64,000 bases of DNA from DATGJX01 sp963830545 (GCA_963830545.1 CAWHMK010000001.1:2480001-2544000), one strand, 5' to 3'; counted from the first letter of the stretch, positions 9,537-18,579 are shown. A program made the numbers and translations. Notes: generated from the sequence alone by a model not told the origin.

Positions 9537-10411
9537 TGCTCCACGAGATCAGCAAGCATGTGAATGAAGAGCGGATGATCGTTGAGCGCGGGCGCGCGTT
9601 CCATGCGCAGTCCGGCCTCACGCGCAGTTTGCGCGGCCTCGACGTCGAGGTCGTACAGCACTTCAACGTGATCGCACAAAAAGCCGATGGGCGCCACGAT
9701 CACGTCGCGCGCGTTTTGACTCGCGAGTGCGCGTAACGCGTCGCGAACGTCGGGCTCGAGCCATTTCTCGGCGGGAGAACCGCTGCGGCTTTGATACGCG
9801 ATTTGCCACAAGCCGACTTCGGCTTGCCGTGCGATCAGTGCAGCCGAACGTTCCAGTTGCGTTACGTACGGACTTGCATCCGCCATGGCTTGCGGAATGC
9901 TGTGCGCCGTAAACACGACGCGAACGCCGTCGAAGGATGGGTTGCCCAGGCGTTGCAGCGCCTCGAGCAGGCGCTGCGCGTTTGCTCGAACGAACAGCGG
10001 GTGCTCGTAATACGGCGGAACGTACCGTGCGTCCCGAATGATGCCGGTGTATTTGTCCCAACTCGCCGGACTCTGATGTGCCGCGAGGATAATCGCGATC
10101 GGCGGTTCCGCACCATCGTAGAGTAATTCCTTCGCAACGTCGGCAGCGAACGGCGACGCGTTGACGTACGCGGTCCGCACGACCGACTCGAAACCGCGAC
10201 GCTCCAATTCGTTCGCGAGCGCGCCGGCTTGACGCTGCGTCAGTTCGTTGAACGGCGATTTTCCGCCGATTTGCATGTAGTGGCCCACGACGGATTCGTA
10301 GCGTTCGGCGGGAATGCGCCGTCCCTGCAGAACGCGATCGAGAAACGGCCGAATCTCATCCGCGCTCGACGGTCCGCCAAAACCGAGCAGCACGATTTCG
10401 CGCGGCTTCAT
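9524..10411 (-). CDS. hemH: Ferrochelatase
   Basis: The 295-residue protein carries the family landmarks LLGFGGPSSADEIRPFL at the N-terminus, GGKSPFNELTQRQA, the catalytic His in FTAHSIP, the SRSGSPAEKWLEPD segment, and the acidic metal-path motif FLCDHVEVLYDLD. It inserts iron into the porphyrin ring at the end of heme synthesis. The start ATG overlaps the hemE stop (ATGA), which implies translational coupling, and hemY follows with a 13-base overlap. In the coproporphyrin-dependent route the same family acts on coproporphyrin; the sequence alone does not settle which route is used. Confidence 0.95.
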   Translation of the reverse strand: MKPREIVLLGFGGPSSADEIRPFLDRVLQGRRIPAERYESVVGHYMQIGGKSPFNELTQRQAGALANELERRGFESVVRTAYVNASPFAADVAKELLYDGAEPPIAIILAAHQSPASWDKYTGIIRDARYVPPYYEHPLFVRANAQRLLEALQRLGNPSFDGVRVVFTAHSIPQAMADASPYVTQLERSAALIARQAEVGLWQIAYQSRSGSPAEKWLEPDVRDALRALASQNARDVIVAPIGFLCDHVEVLYDLDVEAAQTAREAGLRMERAPALNDHPLFIHMLADLVEQCAA

Positions 10412-11448
10412 CTTCGGCTGAGTTCGTGCACCGCGTCGACGAGCGCGAGCACGTTGCCGACCGGCGTCTCCGGCAAAATGCCGTGCCCGAGATTGAAAAT
10501 GTGCCCGGGTTTACCGCCTGCGCGCCGCAAAATATCTGCGACGGCGGCGCGAATCGTTGGGCCGTTCGAAAACAGCAGAACCGGATCGAGGTTGCCCTGC
10601 ACGCCGACGCCATCGCCTAACCGAGTCCAAGCTTCGTCCAGCTCGACGCGCCAGTCCAAACCGATGACCTCGCCGCCTGCGTCGCGCATTTCTTCGAGCA
10701 GCGTGCCGGTCATCGTTCCGAAGTGAATCACCGGCGTTCCCGGGCGAAGCGCCTCGATGACGCTGCGCGAATGCGGTTGGACGAAGGTGCGGTAATCGTG
10801 CGGTGAGAGGGCGCCCACCCAACTGTCGAAAAGCTGCACGGCATGTGCGCCGGCATCGATCTGCATGTTCAGATAATCTGCGGTGATCCCGGCAACGATC
10901 GTCATGAACCGGTGCCACGTCTGCGGATCGTTATACATCAGCGATTTCGTCTCAACGTAATTTCGCGATCCGCCGCCCTCGATGGCGTACGATGCAAGGG
11001 TAAAAGGCGCTCCCGCGAAACCGATGACGGGCACCTCGTTCTCCAATTCGCGACGAACCAGTCGCACGGTCTCCGCGACGAACGCAAGCGATTCGCCGAC
11101 CTTCACTGGTTCCAGCCGTTCGACGTCGCGCATGCTGCGAACTTTGCTCGCGACGCGCGGTCCGTCGCCTTTTTCGTACGTGAGCCCGGCGCCCATCGGA
11201 ACCAGCGGCAGCAGAATGTCCGCGAAAATGATCGCGGCGTCGACGCCTAGGCGACGCACGGTATCGACGGTAACTTGCGCTGCCGCGCTGGAGTCGCGAC
11301 AGAGTTCGAGGAATGAGAAGCGATCTCGGACTCGCCGGTACTCCGGAAGATAGCGTCCCGCCTGACGCATCAGCCATACCGGCGTATACGCCGCCATTTC
11401 GCGACGGCATGCGCGCAAGAACGGATGATCGGTGAGGGTCGCGGCCAT
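10408..11448 (-). CDS. hemE: Uroporphyrinogen decarboxylase
   Basis: The N-terminal signature PVWLMRQAGRYLPEYR is intact, including the substrate-binding Arg residues. The family Asp appears in the IIFADILLPL segment, and GFAGAPFTLASY and the C-terminal FNLGHGILPETPV are present. I prefer the ATG at 11448; the in-frame ATG at 11466 would add six residues. The enzyme removes four carboxyl groups from uroporphyrinogen III to give coproporphyrinogen III. It is the first gene of the heme operon and is divergent from the binding-protein gene at 11543, so the promoter should lie within about 11450-11540. Confidence 0.95.
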   Translation of the reverse strand: MAATLTDHPFLRACRREMAAYTPVWLMRQAGRYLPEYRRVRDRFSFLELCRDSSAAAQVTVDTVRRLGVDAAIIFADILLPLVPMGAGLTYEKGDGPRVASKVRSMRDVERLEPVKVGESLAFVAETVRLVRRELENEVPVIGFAGAPFTLASYAIEGGGSRNYVETKSLMYNDPQTWHRFMTIVAGITADYLNMQIDAGAHAVQLFDSWVGALSPHDYRTFVQPHSRSVIEALRPGTPVIHFGTMTGTLLEEMRDAGGEVIGLDWRVELDEAWTRLGDGVGVQGNLDPVLLFSNGPTIRAAVADILRRAGGKPGHIFNLGHGILPETPVGNVLALVDAVHELSRR

Positions 11449-11542
11449 GTGACAAATGGCCTTCATCGGGAGCAGCAGCCCTCCTTGCGACTAACGTCGT
11501 CCGGGCGGCGAGCCGATAGTATCCGCAGTTGGGAGGCCGCCT

Positions 11543-12354
11543 ATGAAACGCGTATTTACTGCCTTTTCGCGCTGCTGCTCGCGGCGCCGGGGATTGCGGC
11601 AGCGGCGCAGCAGACGCTACGCATCGGTTCGGATATTTCGTATCCGCCGCTCGAATTTTATACGGCAAACAGACAGGTGCGAGGCTTCGATTACGATCTT
11701 GCGCGTGCGCTTGCCGCGAAAATGGGCGACAGCGTAACGTTCGGCAACCACGACTTCAACGATCTGCTTCACGCGCTCGGCGCAGGAAAGTATGACGCCG
11801 TGATCTCGGCGATGAACGACACGCGGGAACGCTCCAAACAGGCGGACTTCGTGGATTATTTTCTCGCCGGCAGCGGCATACTCGTGAAAGCGGGGAACCC
11901 GCACCGCATCTTCAATATCGCGAGCCTGTGCGGCATGACGGTGGATCTGGAACGAGGCACCTCACAGGACAGCGCAATCGCGACCCAGTCGAAACGATGC
12001 ACCGGCGTCGGCCTGCGGCCGATTGCCGTCCTATCGTATGCGACGGATGCGCAGGCGCTCAAGCAGTTTCTCGCCGGTAAATCGATGGCCCACGTATCAG
12101 ACTATCCCGTCGTATCGCATCTGGCGCGCACGCTCGAGGGCGGCAAAGCGTATGCCGTAGCGGGAGAGCAATTCGGCGTCGTGCCGTACGGCATTGCCGT
12201 TTCAAAGAAAAAGGCCGCGGAGCGCGACCGAATTCAGAACGCGCTCAAAGCGATCATCGCCGACGGCACCTACGACACGCTGCTCGAAAAGTGGGGCTTG
12301 GAGCAAGGCGCGATGCGCTCCGCTTCGATCAACGCGGGCACGAAATTCCAGTGA
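11543..12354 (+). CDS. Polar-amino-acid-type ABC transporter substrate-binding protein (frameshift in signal peptide)
   Basis: The mature part is a full SBP_bac_3 domain: LRIGSDISYPPLEF, GFDYDLARALAAKMG, VISAMNDTRERSKQADFVDYF, and LEKWGLEQG at the end. The ATG at 11543 has a GGGAGG six bases upstream but opens a frame (MKRVFTAFS) different from the body. One base added near 11558 gives MKRVF followed by LFALLLAAPGIAAAA, an ideal signal peptide. No permease or ATPase gene is adjacent, so it may be an orphan binding protein that serves a transporter elsewhere. The binding preference is inferred from the family. Confidence 0.8.
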
Positions 12355-12363
12355 GAGCGAACG

Positions 12364-12810
12364 TCAAATGCCCGCGACCATGAGCGTCGCGCAGAGCGGA
12401 ATGAAGATGAAAATGCCGATCTGCAACCAAAGCAGCGTGCGCAGGCGCCGGTATTCGCCGAACTCGAGCGCAATCGATCCGTCCGCCGCCTTGTGCCGCT
12501 CCCATCGAATGAATGCAAGCGTTGGAGCGATCGAGATGAGCGCGACGGCAAGAAAGAGGGCCATCTTGATCCAGAACACGGGGTTTCGAACGAAATACAG
12601 CGGGCCGAAGGACGAGTAGAAGAGCAGCGAGAGTCCGGACAAGACGACGAGTCCCGCGACGACACCATAGGCGCGATCCAGAACTTGTAAGCGGCGTACC
12701 AGATCGCCGGGAAGCGTTTGGCGAAAGATCGCAAGTTCGCCTACGAGCAAACTTGCCAGCGTCACGATGAGCACGATGTGAACGAAGAGGAGAAGTGCAT
12801 CTCGCAGCAT
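12364..12810 (-). CDS. DUF2214-family membrane protein
   Basis: The 148-residue product has four hydrophobic helices (about 5-25, 47-68, 79-100, 127-147). It matches the DUF2214 pattern with LRDALLLFVHIVLI at the N-terminus, LDRAYGVVAGLVVLSGL and RNPVFWIKMALFLAVALIS. The start ATG shares a base with the upstream dienelactone hydrolase stop (TGATG), so the two are coupled. It ends nine bases from the convergent binding-protein gene. Function unknown. Confidence 0.8.
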   Translation of the reverse strand: MLRDALLLFVHIVLIVTLASLLVGELAIFRQTLPGDLVRRLQVLDRAYGVVAGLVVLSGLSLLFYSSFGPLYFVRNPVFWIKMALFLAVALISIAPTLAFIRWERHKAADGSIALEFGEYRRLRTLLWLQIGIFIFIPLCATLMVAGI

Positions 12811-13493
12811 CAGCTGCCCAGTGTATTCTTCCAAAAGCGTACGGTACGTTCCCACGCTTCGTGTGCCGCCTGCGGATCGTAATGCCCCAGGCCGGCGTTG
12901 CCGGGCTGGTTGGGATTGCAGAAGCCGTGCTTGGCATCGTACCAATACAGTTCGTACGGGACTTTGCCGCTCTTCAAGCGCGCTTCGAACTGTTCGACGA
13001 GCGCGGGCGTGTAAAACTCGTCCTGCTTGCCGAAATGGCACTGCAACGGGATCTCGATCGTTCCCGGATCTCCGGCCTGCGAGGGCGGAATGCCGTAGTA
13101 ACAGACCGCGGCGTCGGCTTCCTCGAGGTGCATCGCCGCGAGCAGAGCAATCGCGCCGCCCATGCAATATCCGCTGACGCCCGCTTTTTTACCATTTTTT
13201 TTCAGATGCTGCAGCGCACCGCGCACGTCTTGCAACGCCGCATCCTCGAAATCCAAACCTTCCATCAAGTGATTGGCTTCGTCGCCGATGGCCGCCGTGC
13301 GCCCTCGGTAGAGATCGGGAACCAGCGCGCGGTAACCGAGAGCGGCGTATTCATCCGCGACCCGCATGATGTCCGGCGTGACGCCCCACCATTCTTCGAC
13401 GACGACGATTCCCGGGCCCTCATCGTTGGTTGAAGCGAGATAGCCGGGCGCGGTCTTGCCGTCCGGACGCGAAAATTCGATCGTCTGTCCCAT
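12810..13493 (-). CDS. Dienelactone hydrolase family protein
   Basis: The 227-residue alpha/beta hydrolase has the DLH signature: VVVEEWWGVTPDI, DLYRGRTA, the nucleophile Cys110 in SGYCMGG, a Gly-Lys-Gln-Asp segment (about 155-158) and the catalytic His189 in DAKHGF. Cys rather than Ser as nucleophile and the length match carboxymethylenebutenolidase-type enzymes, which open dienelactone rings; the substrate here is unknown. It follows a DUF5069 gene by 11 bases and overlaps the DUF2214 gene by one. Confidence 0.9.
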   Translation of the reverse strand: MGQTIEFSRPDGKTAPGYLASTNDEGPGIVVVEEWWGVTPDIMRVADEYAALGYRALVPDLYRGRTAAIGDEANHLMEGLDFEDAALQDVRGALQHLKKNGKKAGVSGYCMGGAIALLAAMHLEEADAAVCYYGIPPSQAGDPGTIEIPLQCHFGKQDEFYTPALVEQFEARLKSGKVPYELYWYDAKHGFCNPNQPGNAGLGHYDPQAAHEAWERTVRFWKNTLGS

Positions 13494-13504
13494 GTGCGGG
13501 AGTT

Positions 13505-13873
13505 TTAGGCGGTTGCGCCTGCGCCTTCTTCGGCGTCCTGGCGATCGAGGTTCTCGATTTTTTCCGCCACGAGCCACCGGTTTGCCGCTTCCACTTGCGC
13601 GTCGCTCGTGCGCTCGCGCAGCCACTGAAGAATTTTTTCGTCGGTGGTGTGCTCGCGGATCGCCGCGTCGAATTCGCGGGGTTCGACGCCCCAGCGCTCC
13701 ATCACGCCTTTGTCCATCGGGCATGGATAGATGTAATCGTGAATCGTTCCGTCGGCGCAGGCACGCGCCTTGTCGAACACGCGGGCGAGCCACAGCACGT
13801 TGCCGCCCAGCGGGTCGCGCCCGCGTCGCGGAAAGGTCTTGCCGTCTCGAAAATCTGTAGCCATGGGCCGCAT
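13505..13873 (-). CDS. DUF5069 domain protein
   Basis: The product (122 residues from the ATG at 13873, or 119 from the ATG at 13864) has the DUF5069 pattern: GKTFPRRGRDPLGG, LARVFDKARA, GTIHDYIYPCPMDKG and LERWGV-like spacing, then DEKILQWL. Function of the family is unknown. It is the first gene of a three-gene minus-strand run with the dienelactone hydrolase and the DUF2214 protein, and is divergent from the membrane protein at 13930. Confidence 0.8.
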   Translation of the reverse strand: MRPMATDFRDGKTFPRRGRDPLGGNVLWLARVFDKARACADGTIHDYIYPCPMDKGVMERWGVEPREFDAAIREHTTDEKILQWLRERTSDAQVEAANRWLVAEKIENLDRQDAEEGAGATA

Positions 13874-13929
13874 AACAGCCGGCTGGGGCTGCGGGATGCA
13901 AAGCGCCGCCGCCTTGCGAAAGCCGCAGC

Positions 13930-14598
13930 ATGGAGAGAGTCGAGAAGGAAGAACCCCGCTGGCACGCCGTCATCGCGGTCGCCGCGGCGTTGCTGCTCTA
14001 CGTCACGCTTCCGCCGAGGGTCGTCGTCGGACCGGTTTGGGCGCTCCCGGTCGTCTTGCTGGTCATTCTCGCGCCGCTGATGATCTTCTCTCCGCGCCGG
14101 CACGAGGAATCTTCGTGGCAGCGATGGCTCTCGATCGCGCACATTGCCGTGCTCAACGCCTTCAACGCGGTCACCATCGTGCTGTTGTTCGCGTGGCAGA
14201 TTTCGGTGCACCAGCGCCATCTTACCGGCGAGCAGTTGCTGCTCGCCGCGGTGCAGATCTGGCTTACCAACGTCATCGTGTACGCGCTTTGGTTTTGGGA
14301 AGTCGACGGCCAAGGTCCCGACGCGCGGACGCACGATGAATTCCAGCGCCGCCCGGATCGCGCCGATTTTCTGTTTCCGCAGATGGCGCTGCAGCCGGAA
14401 ATCCGCGATCGCCTCGCGTTCAAACCCGCGTTTCTGGATTACGTCTTTCTGTCGTTTACCAACGCGACGGCGTTCAGTCCGACCGACACGTTTCCGCTGA
14501 CGCGAAGGGCAAAAGTCCTGATGATGGCCGAAGCGCTGACCTCGCTCGTGACGATCGCGATCATCGCGGGCCGCGCCATCAACATCCTCGGAACCTAG
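13930..14598 (+). CDS. Integral membrane protein, DUF1345-like
   Basis: The 222-residue protein has about five hydrophobic segments (near 13-28, 33-52, 70-90, 105-125 and the C-terminal 190-218). The end, DYVFLSFTNATAFSPTDTFPLT followed by a final helix, recalls the pore-like end of DUF1345 membrane proteins. No enzyme motif is visible. Its start is 57 bases from the divergent DUF5069 gene, so a shared divergent promoter region is likely. Confidence 0.6.
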   Translation: MERVEKEEPRWHAVIAVAAALLLYVTLPPRVVVGPVWALPVVLLVILAPLMIFSPRRHEESSWQRWLSIAHIAVLNAFNAVTIVLLFAWQISVHQRHLTGEQLLLAAVQIWLTNVIVYALWFWEVDGQGPDARTHDEFQRRPDRADFLFPQMALQPEIRDRLAFKPAFLDYVFLSFTNATAFSPTDTFPLTRRAKVLMMAEALTSLVTIAIIAGRAINILGT

Positions 14599-14653
14599 GG
14601 GAACGTGAATTCGACAAAATCGCCGCGGTGCCGAACCACGGTGGCGTCTTCAC

Positions 14654-15445
14654 TTAAGTTCCGTTCAGGACGCCGTGCAGCGCGCGCATCACGTGCAGAA
14701 ACGAATACGGATCGACTGCCACGTCGCCTCGGAACGGATAATCCAGCTCGGCGATGAGCGAAAAGATGATCGTGATGACCGCAGTAAGCGCGATGACCAT
14801 GATGTATTGCGCGCGCGGCCGGTCAACGCGAAAGTAAAACGCAAATGCAATGGTGACGGCGCCCGTGAATAGCATCGTCGCCCACAACGCGAGCGGAATG
14901 CCCTGCCGGTTTGCCAGGATGCGGCTCCGGCGCGCATCGAGGAATGCGCCGACGTAGTCTTCGCCGCGCGCCTGCAGCGACAAGTCCGCCGGGTTGCCCG
15001 GGTGCCAGGCGTCGATAATTGCGGAAATTTCGTAGGCAGTGTCGTGGGCACGCACACTTTCCCCGCCGCGGCGCATCGCCGGCCATTCTTCGTTGACGAC
15101 GATCTCGATATACGTGTCGACGGCATCTTGCACGCGCACCCGCATGGCGGAAGGGAATGCGTCGGCCAAATGATGCAGATCGGAAAGCGCGCTCGCTTCG
15201 TTCTGAGCCGTCTGCGCCGCGGCATCGAACTCTTGCCACACGCCGACGACCATGAACGACATCATCACCGCTAGCACCGTTCCGACCGTCGTGAGCACCG
15301 GCCCCGCAACGTCGTTATGAGTGATCTGCTCGTTGCGCGTGAGCCGCGTGCGCGTGAGCGCTAGACAGCCGCACGCAATGATGCACGCGCCGACGACGCA
15401 CAGGCTCATGAACAGCCAAGCCGGCAGACCGTAGATCCACGTCAC
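14654..15445 (-). CDS. DUF4239-like membrane protein
   Basis: I chose the GTG at 15445, which puts the start just before the first helix (WIYGLPAWLFMSLCVVGA). The open frame continues upstream to 15604 with non-coding-like composition. The protein (about 263 residues) has two N-terminal helices, a long extramembrane helical part with SDLHHLADAFPSAMRVRVQ, and two helices near the C-terminus, followed by AELDYPFRGDVAVDPYSF, which is characteristic of DUF4239 proteins. Function unknown. Confidence 0.7.
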   Translation of the reverse strand: MTWIYGLPAWLFMSLCVVGACIIACGCLALTRTRLTRNEQITHNDVAGPVLTTVGTVLAVMMSFMVVGVWQEFDAAAQTAQNEASALSDLHHLADAFPSAMRVRVQDAVDTYIEIVVNEEWPAMRRGGESVRAHDTAYEISAIIDAWHPGNPADLSLQARGEDYVGAFLDARRSRILANRQGIPLALWATMLFTGAVTIAFAFYFRVDRPRAQYIMVIALTAVITIIFSLIAELDYPFRGDVAVDPYSFLHVMRALHGVLNGT

Positions 15446-15567
15446 GGCGGCTCGGTTCGCCGCTGCAACCGAGCGCTCCGGCTTGGCGTTATGCTCGAAT
15501 GTGCGACCCCAAGCCTCGCAAAGGGCGGCCGGCGCGCCGGGGAGAACGGTGGGCCTCGCCCTGATGG

Positions 15568-15638
15568 GCGGGTGTGATGTAATGGCAGCCTGCGACCTTC
15601 CCAAGGTTGATGCGCGGGTTCGATTCCCGCCACCCGCT
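15568..15638 (+). tRNA. tRNA-Gly (anticodon CCC)
   Basis: The acceptor GCGGGTG pairs with CACCCGC. The anticodon loop TTCCCAA gives CCC, and the discriminator is T as usual for bacterial tRNA-Gly. No CCA is encoded. tRNA-Cys follows after ten bases. Confidence 0.93.
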
Positions 15639-15648
15639 CAGAGATCGA

Positions 15649-15720
15649 GGCGACGTAGCCAAGTGGTAAGGCAGAGCTCTGCAAAAGCTCCATTCGGCAG
15701 TTCGAATCTGCCCGTCGCCT
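15649..15720 (+). tRNA. tRNA-Cys (anticodon GCA)
   Basis: The acceptor GGCGACG pairs with CGTCGCC. The anticodon stem GAGCT/AGCTC encloses loop CTGCAAA (anticodon GCA), and the discriminator is T, the identity base for tRNA-Cys. The panE-like gene starts 29 bases downstream. Confidence 0.95.
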
Positions 15721-15748
15721 TTTCGAAGTTTCTGCTGCCGGAGTGCTT

Positions 15749-16702
15749 TTGAACCTAGCGGTCTTCGGTGCCGGCGCCATCGGTGGATTCATAGCCGCCG
15801 CGCTGGCGCGTTCCGGCGCGGGCGTGTGCGTCGTCGCCCGGGGCGAGCACTTGAAAGCGATCCGGCAAAACGGCCTGCGCGTTCAAAGCGATCTCGGCGA
15901 ATTCGCCGTCAACGTTCCGGCGAGCGACGACCTGCGCGAATTCGACGATCCGGATTACGTGCTCATCACGTTCAAATCGCAGCAGTGGGAAGGCGTGTTG
16001 CCGCAATTCGAGCGCGCCGTCGCCGGAAATTCCGTTTTCGTGACGCTGCAAAACGGACTGCCGTTCTGGTACTCGCGTGAGCGTGCCCTGGAAAGCGTCG
16101 ACCCCGGAGGCCGTATTCTGCAAACGCTTCCGTACGAGCGCGTCGTGGGCGGCGTCGTGCATGCCTCCGGATACGTCTCGAGCCCCGGGTGCATTCGCCA
16201 AAGCGGCGGCATGCTGTACCCCATCGGCGAACTCGACGGTTCGACGAAGCCGCGCATCACACGGTTGTCCCGAATCTTCGAAGGCGCCGGTCTTTCCGCG
16301 CCCGTCGAGCCCGACATTCGCCGGAACATCTGGCGAAAGCTCGTCAACAATCTGGCGCTCAATCCGGTGAGCGCACTCACTCGCGCAACGGTGCGAACGA
16401 TGCTGAACGATCCGCCGGTGCGCGCCCTGCTGCGCGTCCTCATCGAGGAAGGGCTCGCAATTGCGCGCGCATCGGGCGTCGAACCGGGCGTCGACGTGGA
16501 CGAGCGATTGAAGTGGGCCGAGCACATCGCGGACGTAAAGACCTCGATGCTGCAAGACTTGGAGGCCCGGCGTCCGCTCGAACTCGAACCTATCGCGGGT
16601 GCGGCGCTCGAACTGGCGCGCTATTACGGCGTGGCGGTGCCGCACGTGGAAACTGTGTATGGACTCACGAAACTGCTCGAGCGCAGCGCGCTCGATGATT
16701 GA
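15749..16702 (+). CDS. panE: 2-dehydropantoate 2-reductase family protein
   Basis: The protein starts with a Rossmann motif (LAVFGAGAIGGFIAAAL), followed by the ketopantoate-reductase pattern VLITFKSQQ, LQNGLPFW, RVVGGVVHASG and the catalytic-region RRNIWRKLVNNLALNPVSALT, with the conserved Lys and Asn. It reduces 2-dehydropantoate with NADPH in pantothenate synthesis. I favour the TTG at 15749, with GGAG about six bases upstream; a GTG at 15743 is the alternative. It overlaps the following GNAT gene by eight bases. Several ApbA/PanE paralogues have other substrates, so the exact role is less certain than the family. Confidence 0.82.
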   Translation: MNLAVFGAGAIGGFIAAALARSGAGVCVVARGEHLKAIRQNGLRVQSDLGEFAVNVPASDDLREFDDPDYVLITFKSQQWEGVLPQFERAVAGNSVFVTLQNGLPFWYSRERALESVDPGGRILQTLPYERVVGGVVHASGYVSSPGCIRQSGGMLYPIGELDGSTKPRITRLSRIFEGAGLSAPVEPDIRRNIWRKLVNNLALNPVSALTRATVRTMLNDPPVRALLRVLIEEGLAIARASGVEPGVDVDERLKWAEHIADVKTSMLQDLEARRPLELEPIAGAALELARYYGVAVPHVETVYGLTKLLERSALDD

Positions 16703-17147
16703 ATGCCGGGCTGCCGCCGCGAACGAATGCACAGCCGCCGCGCAGCTGCGCGAGGAGATGGCTCGCGAATTCGGGGACGATCCGGACGTCGGATCGGAAA
16801 ACTGGCGCTCACGCTTTTGCACATATTTCGGCGGAAAACAAGCGGCGGGCAACGGTCAGCTTTTTCTGGCGTACGATGAAGGAGTGCCCATAGGATGCGC
16901 GACGATCACGATCGCCGAGGAATGGCGCAGGTATTGTTTTGGTACGTTGAACGCGCATGTGAATGCGGTGTACGTAAAACCTGCATACCGCCGCCGCGGC
17001 ATCGCGGTCGAACTGATGCGCCTGGCCATCGCGTGGGCGCGCGATCGCGGATGCAAGCGGGTGCGTTTACGTTCGAGCGACGAAGGCCGGCGTTTGTATG
17101 AAGGTCTAGGCTTTCGCGCCGGCCGCGAAATGGAGCTCGATCTCTGA
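16695..17147 (+). CDS. GNAT family N-acetyltransferase
   Basis: The 150-residue protein has the GNAT core: GVPIGCATITI, then AVYVKPAYRRRGIAVELM, which carries the acetyl-CoA pyrophosphate loop (RRRGIA), and the C-terminal LYEGLGFR motif. The ATG at 16695 overlaps the panE-like stop. It in turn overlaps the hisF reading frame by four bases (CTGA). The acceptor substrate is unknown. Confidence 0.85.
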   Translation: MIECRAAAANECTAAAQLREEMAREFGDDPDVGSENWRSRFCTYFGGKQAAGNGQLFLAYDEGVPIGCATITIAEEWRRYCFGTLNAHVNAVYVKPAYRRRGIAVELMRLAIAWARDRGCKRVRLRSSDEGRRLYEGLGFRAGREMELDL

Positions 17148-17926
17148 CGCTCGTACGGCGCATCGTCCCCTGCTTGGACATACACGGCGGGCGCGTCGTC
17201 AAAGGCGTGCGTTTTGTGGAACTGCGCGACGCGGGCGATCCCGTCGAACTTGCCCGCGCGTACGAGCGGGCCGGCGCCGACGAGCTGGTGTTCCTCGACA
17301 TCACGGCAACCGTGGAAGGACGAAAGACCACGCGCGAGGTCGTGCGCGCGGTCGCCGAAGAATTGACCATTCCGTTTGCCGTCGGAGGCGGCACCGCAAG
17401 CGCAGCCGACGTCCGGCTTCTGCTGCGCGCCGGATGCGACAAGGTTTCAATCAACAGCGCGGCCGTGCGAAATCCTGGCTTGCTGCAGGAAGTATCGGCG
17501 GAATTCGGCAGCCAGTGCATCGTGCTGGCAATCGATGCGCGCCGCATTCCCGATCGCGATTCGTGGGAAGTGATCGTCGACGGCGGACGAACTCCGACGG
17601 AAATGGACGCAGTCGCGTGGGCGCAGCGCGGATCCGAGCTCGGTGCAGGCGAAATCTTGCTTACGAGTATGGATCGCGACGGGACCAGATCCGGGTTCGA
17701 TCTCGAACTCACGCGTACGGTGCGCGACGCGGTCGGCGTGCCCGTCATCGCCTCCGGCGGCGCAGGAAGTACCGAAGATTTCGCGCGCGTTTTCGAGGAA
17801 GCCGGCGCCGATGCAGCCTTGGCGGCTTCGCTGTTCCATTTCGGCGAGCTCCGCATCCCCGATGTAAAGGAGGCGCTGAGCGCGCGAGGCATTCCAATAC
17901 GTCCAATGACGGAAGCGAGGCGTTGA
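17144..17926 (+). CDS. hisF: Imidazole glycerol phosphate synthase cyclase subunit
   Basis: HisF is recognisable from RRIVPCLDIHGGRVVKGV to the end. It has the first catalytic Asp in CLDIHGG, LVFLDITAT, PFAVGGG, GCDKVSINSAA, the second catalytic Asp in SMDRDGT, and VIASGGAGS. It is 260 residues, a normal (beta-alpha)8 length. In-frame codons upstream of the conserved start region contain no ATG or GTG. A CTG at 17144 sits eight bases after GGAG and overlaps the GNAT stop as CTGA, so it may be the true start; the next option is a TTG at 17174 that would cut off the first strand. The enzyme uses HisH-derived ammonia. hisIE follows after three bases. Confidence 0.93.
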   Translation: MTLVRRIVPCLDIHGGRVVKGVRFVELRDAGDPVELARAYERAGADELVFLDITATVEGRKTTREVVRAVAEELTIPFAVGGGTASAADVRLLLRAGCDKVSINSAAVRNPGLLQEVSAEFGSQCIVLAIDARRIPDRDSWEVIVDGGRTPTEMDAVAWAQRGSELGAGEILLTSMDRDGTRSGFDLELTRTVRDAVGVPVIASGGAGSTEDFARVFEEAGADAALAASLFHFGELRIPDVKEALSARGIPIRPMTEARR

Positions 17927-17929
17927 ACG

Positions 17930-18553
17930 ATGGACGAACTCAAGTGGGACGCGGAGGGTTTGCTGCCGGTCGTGATCGCCGACGCGCGCAGCGGTACCGT
18001 GCTCACGCTCGCGTACGCGAATCGCGAGGCGCTCGAGAAAACGATTGCCGAACGTTCGACGTATCTTTTCAGCCGTTCGCGGCAAGCACTTTGGCACAAG
18101 GGCGAAACGTCCGGCAACACGCAACGCGTTCTCGAAGTTGCATACGACTGCGATGCCGACGCACTGCTCTACCGCGTCATCCCGGACGGTCCGGCATGTC
18201 ATACCGGCGCACAGTCATGCTTTCATAACGCGCTCCTGAGTGCGCCGCAAGCACGCCAGTCCGACGGACGGTTCGCGGCCGCGATCGCGCATCTGGACGG
18301 CGTGCTCGAACGGCGCAAAGGCGCCGATCCGGATTCCTCGTACGTTGCGAAACTCTACAGCGGCGGCGTCGATCGCATCGGCAAGAAAATCGGAGAGGAA
18401 GCCGCCGAAGTGGTGATTGCGGCAAAGAACGCCTCTCACGAAGAACTCGTCTGGGAAGCCGCCGATTTGATTTTCCATCTGCTCGTGCTGCTCCAGGCTT
18501 CGAACGTGCCGCTCGACGACGTCGGCGGAGAACTGCTACGGCGCGCCAAGTAG
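17930..18553 (+). CDS. hisIE: Phosphoribosyl-AMP cyclohydrolase / phosphoribosyl-ATP pyrophosphatase
   Basis: This is a fused bifunctional enzyme of 207 residues. The N-terminal HisI part (1-115) has the zinc/magnesium motifs YDCDADALLY and GPACHTGAQSCFH. The C-terminal HisE part (about 118-205) has SYVAKLYSGGVDRIGKKIGEEAAEVVIA with its metal-binding acidic residues and AADLIFHLLVLL. It carries out steps 2 and 3 of histidine synthesis. It directly follows hisF and is followed by recG. Confidence 0.95.
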   Translation: MDELKWDAEGLLPVVIADARSGTVLTLAYANREALEKTIAERSTYLFSRSRQALWHKGETSGNTQRVLEVAYDCDADALLYRVIPDGPACHTGAQSCFHNALLSAPQARQSDGRFAAAIAHLDGVLERRKGADPDSSYVAKLYSGGVDRIGKKIGEEAAEVVIAAKNASHEELVWEAADLIFHLLVLLQASNVPLDDVGGELLRRAK

Positions 18554-18579
18554 CGGCGCGAAATACGCCGCCGGCTCGG

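Noticed and set aside
12364..13167. A 267-residue frame with an Arg-rich N-terminus that contains the DUF2214 protein
   Set aside because: The first 119 residues are the out-of-frame shadow of the dienelactone hydrolase gene. The protein proper starts at 12810.
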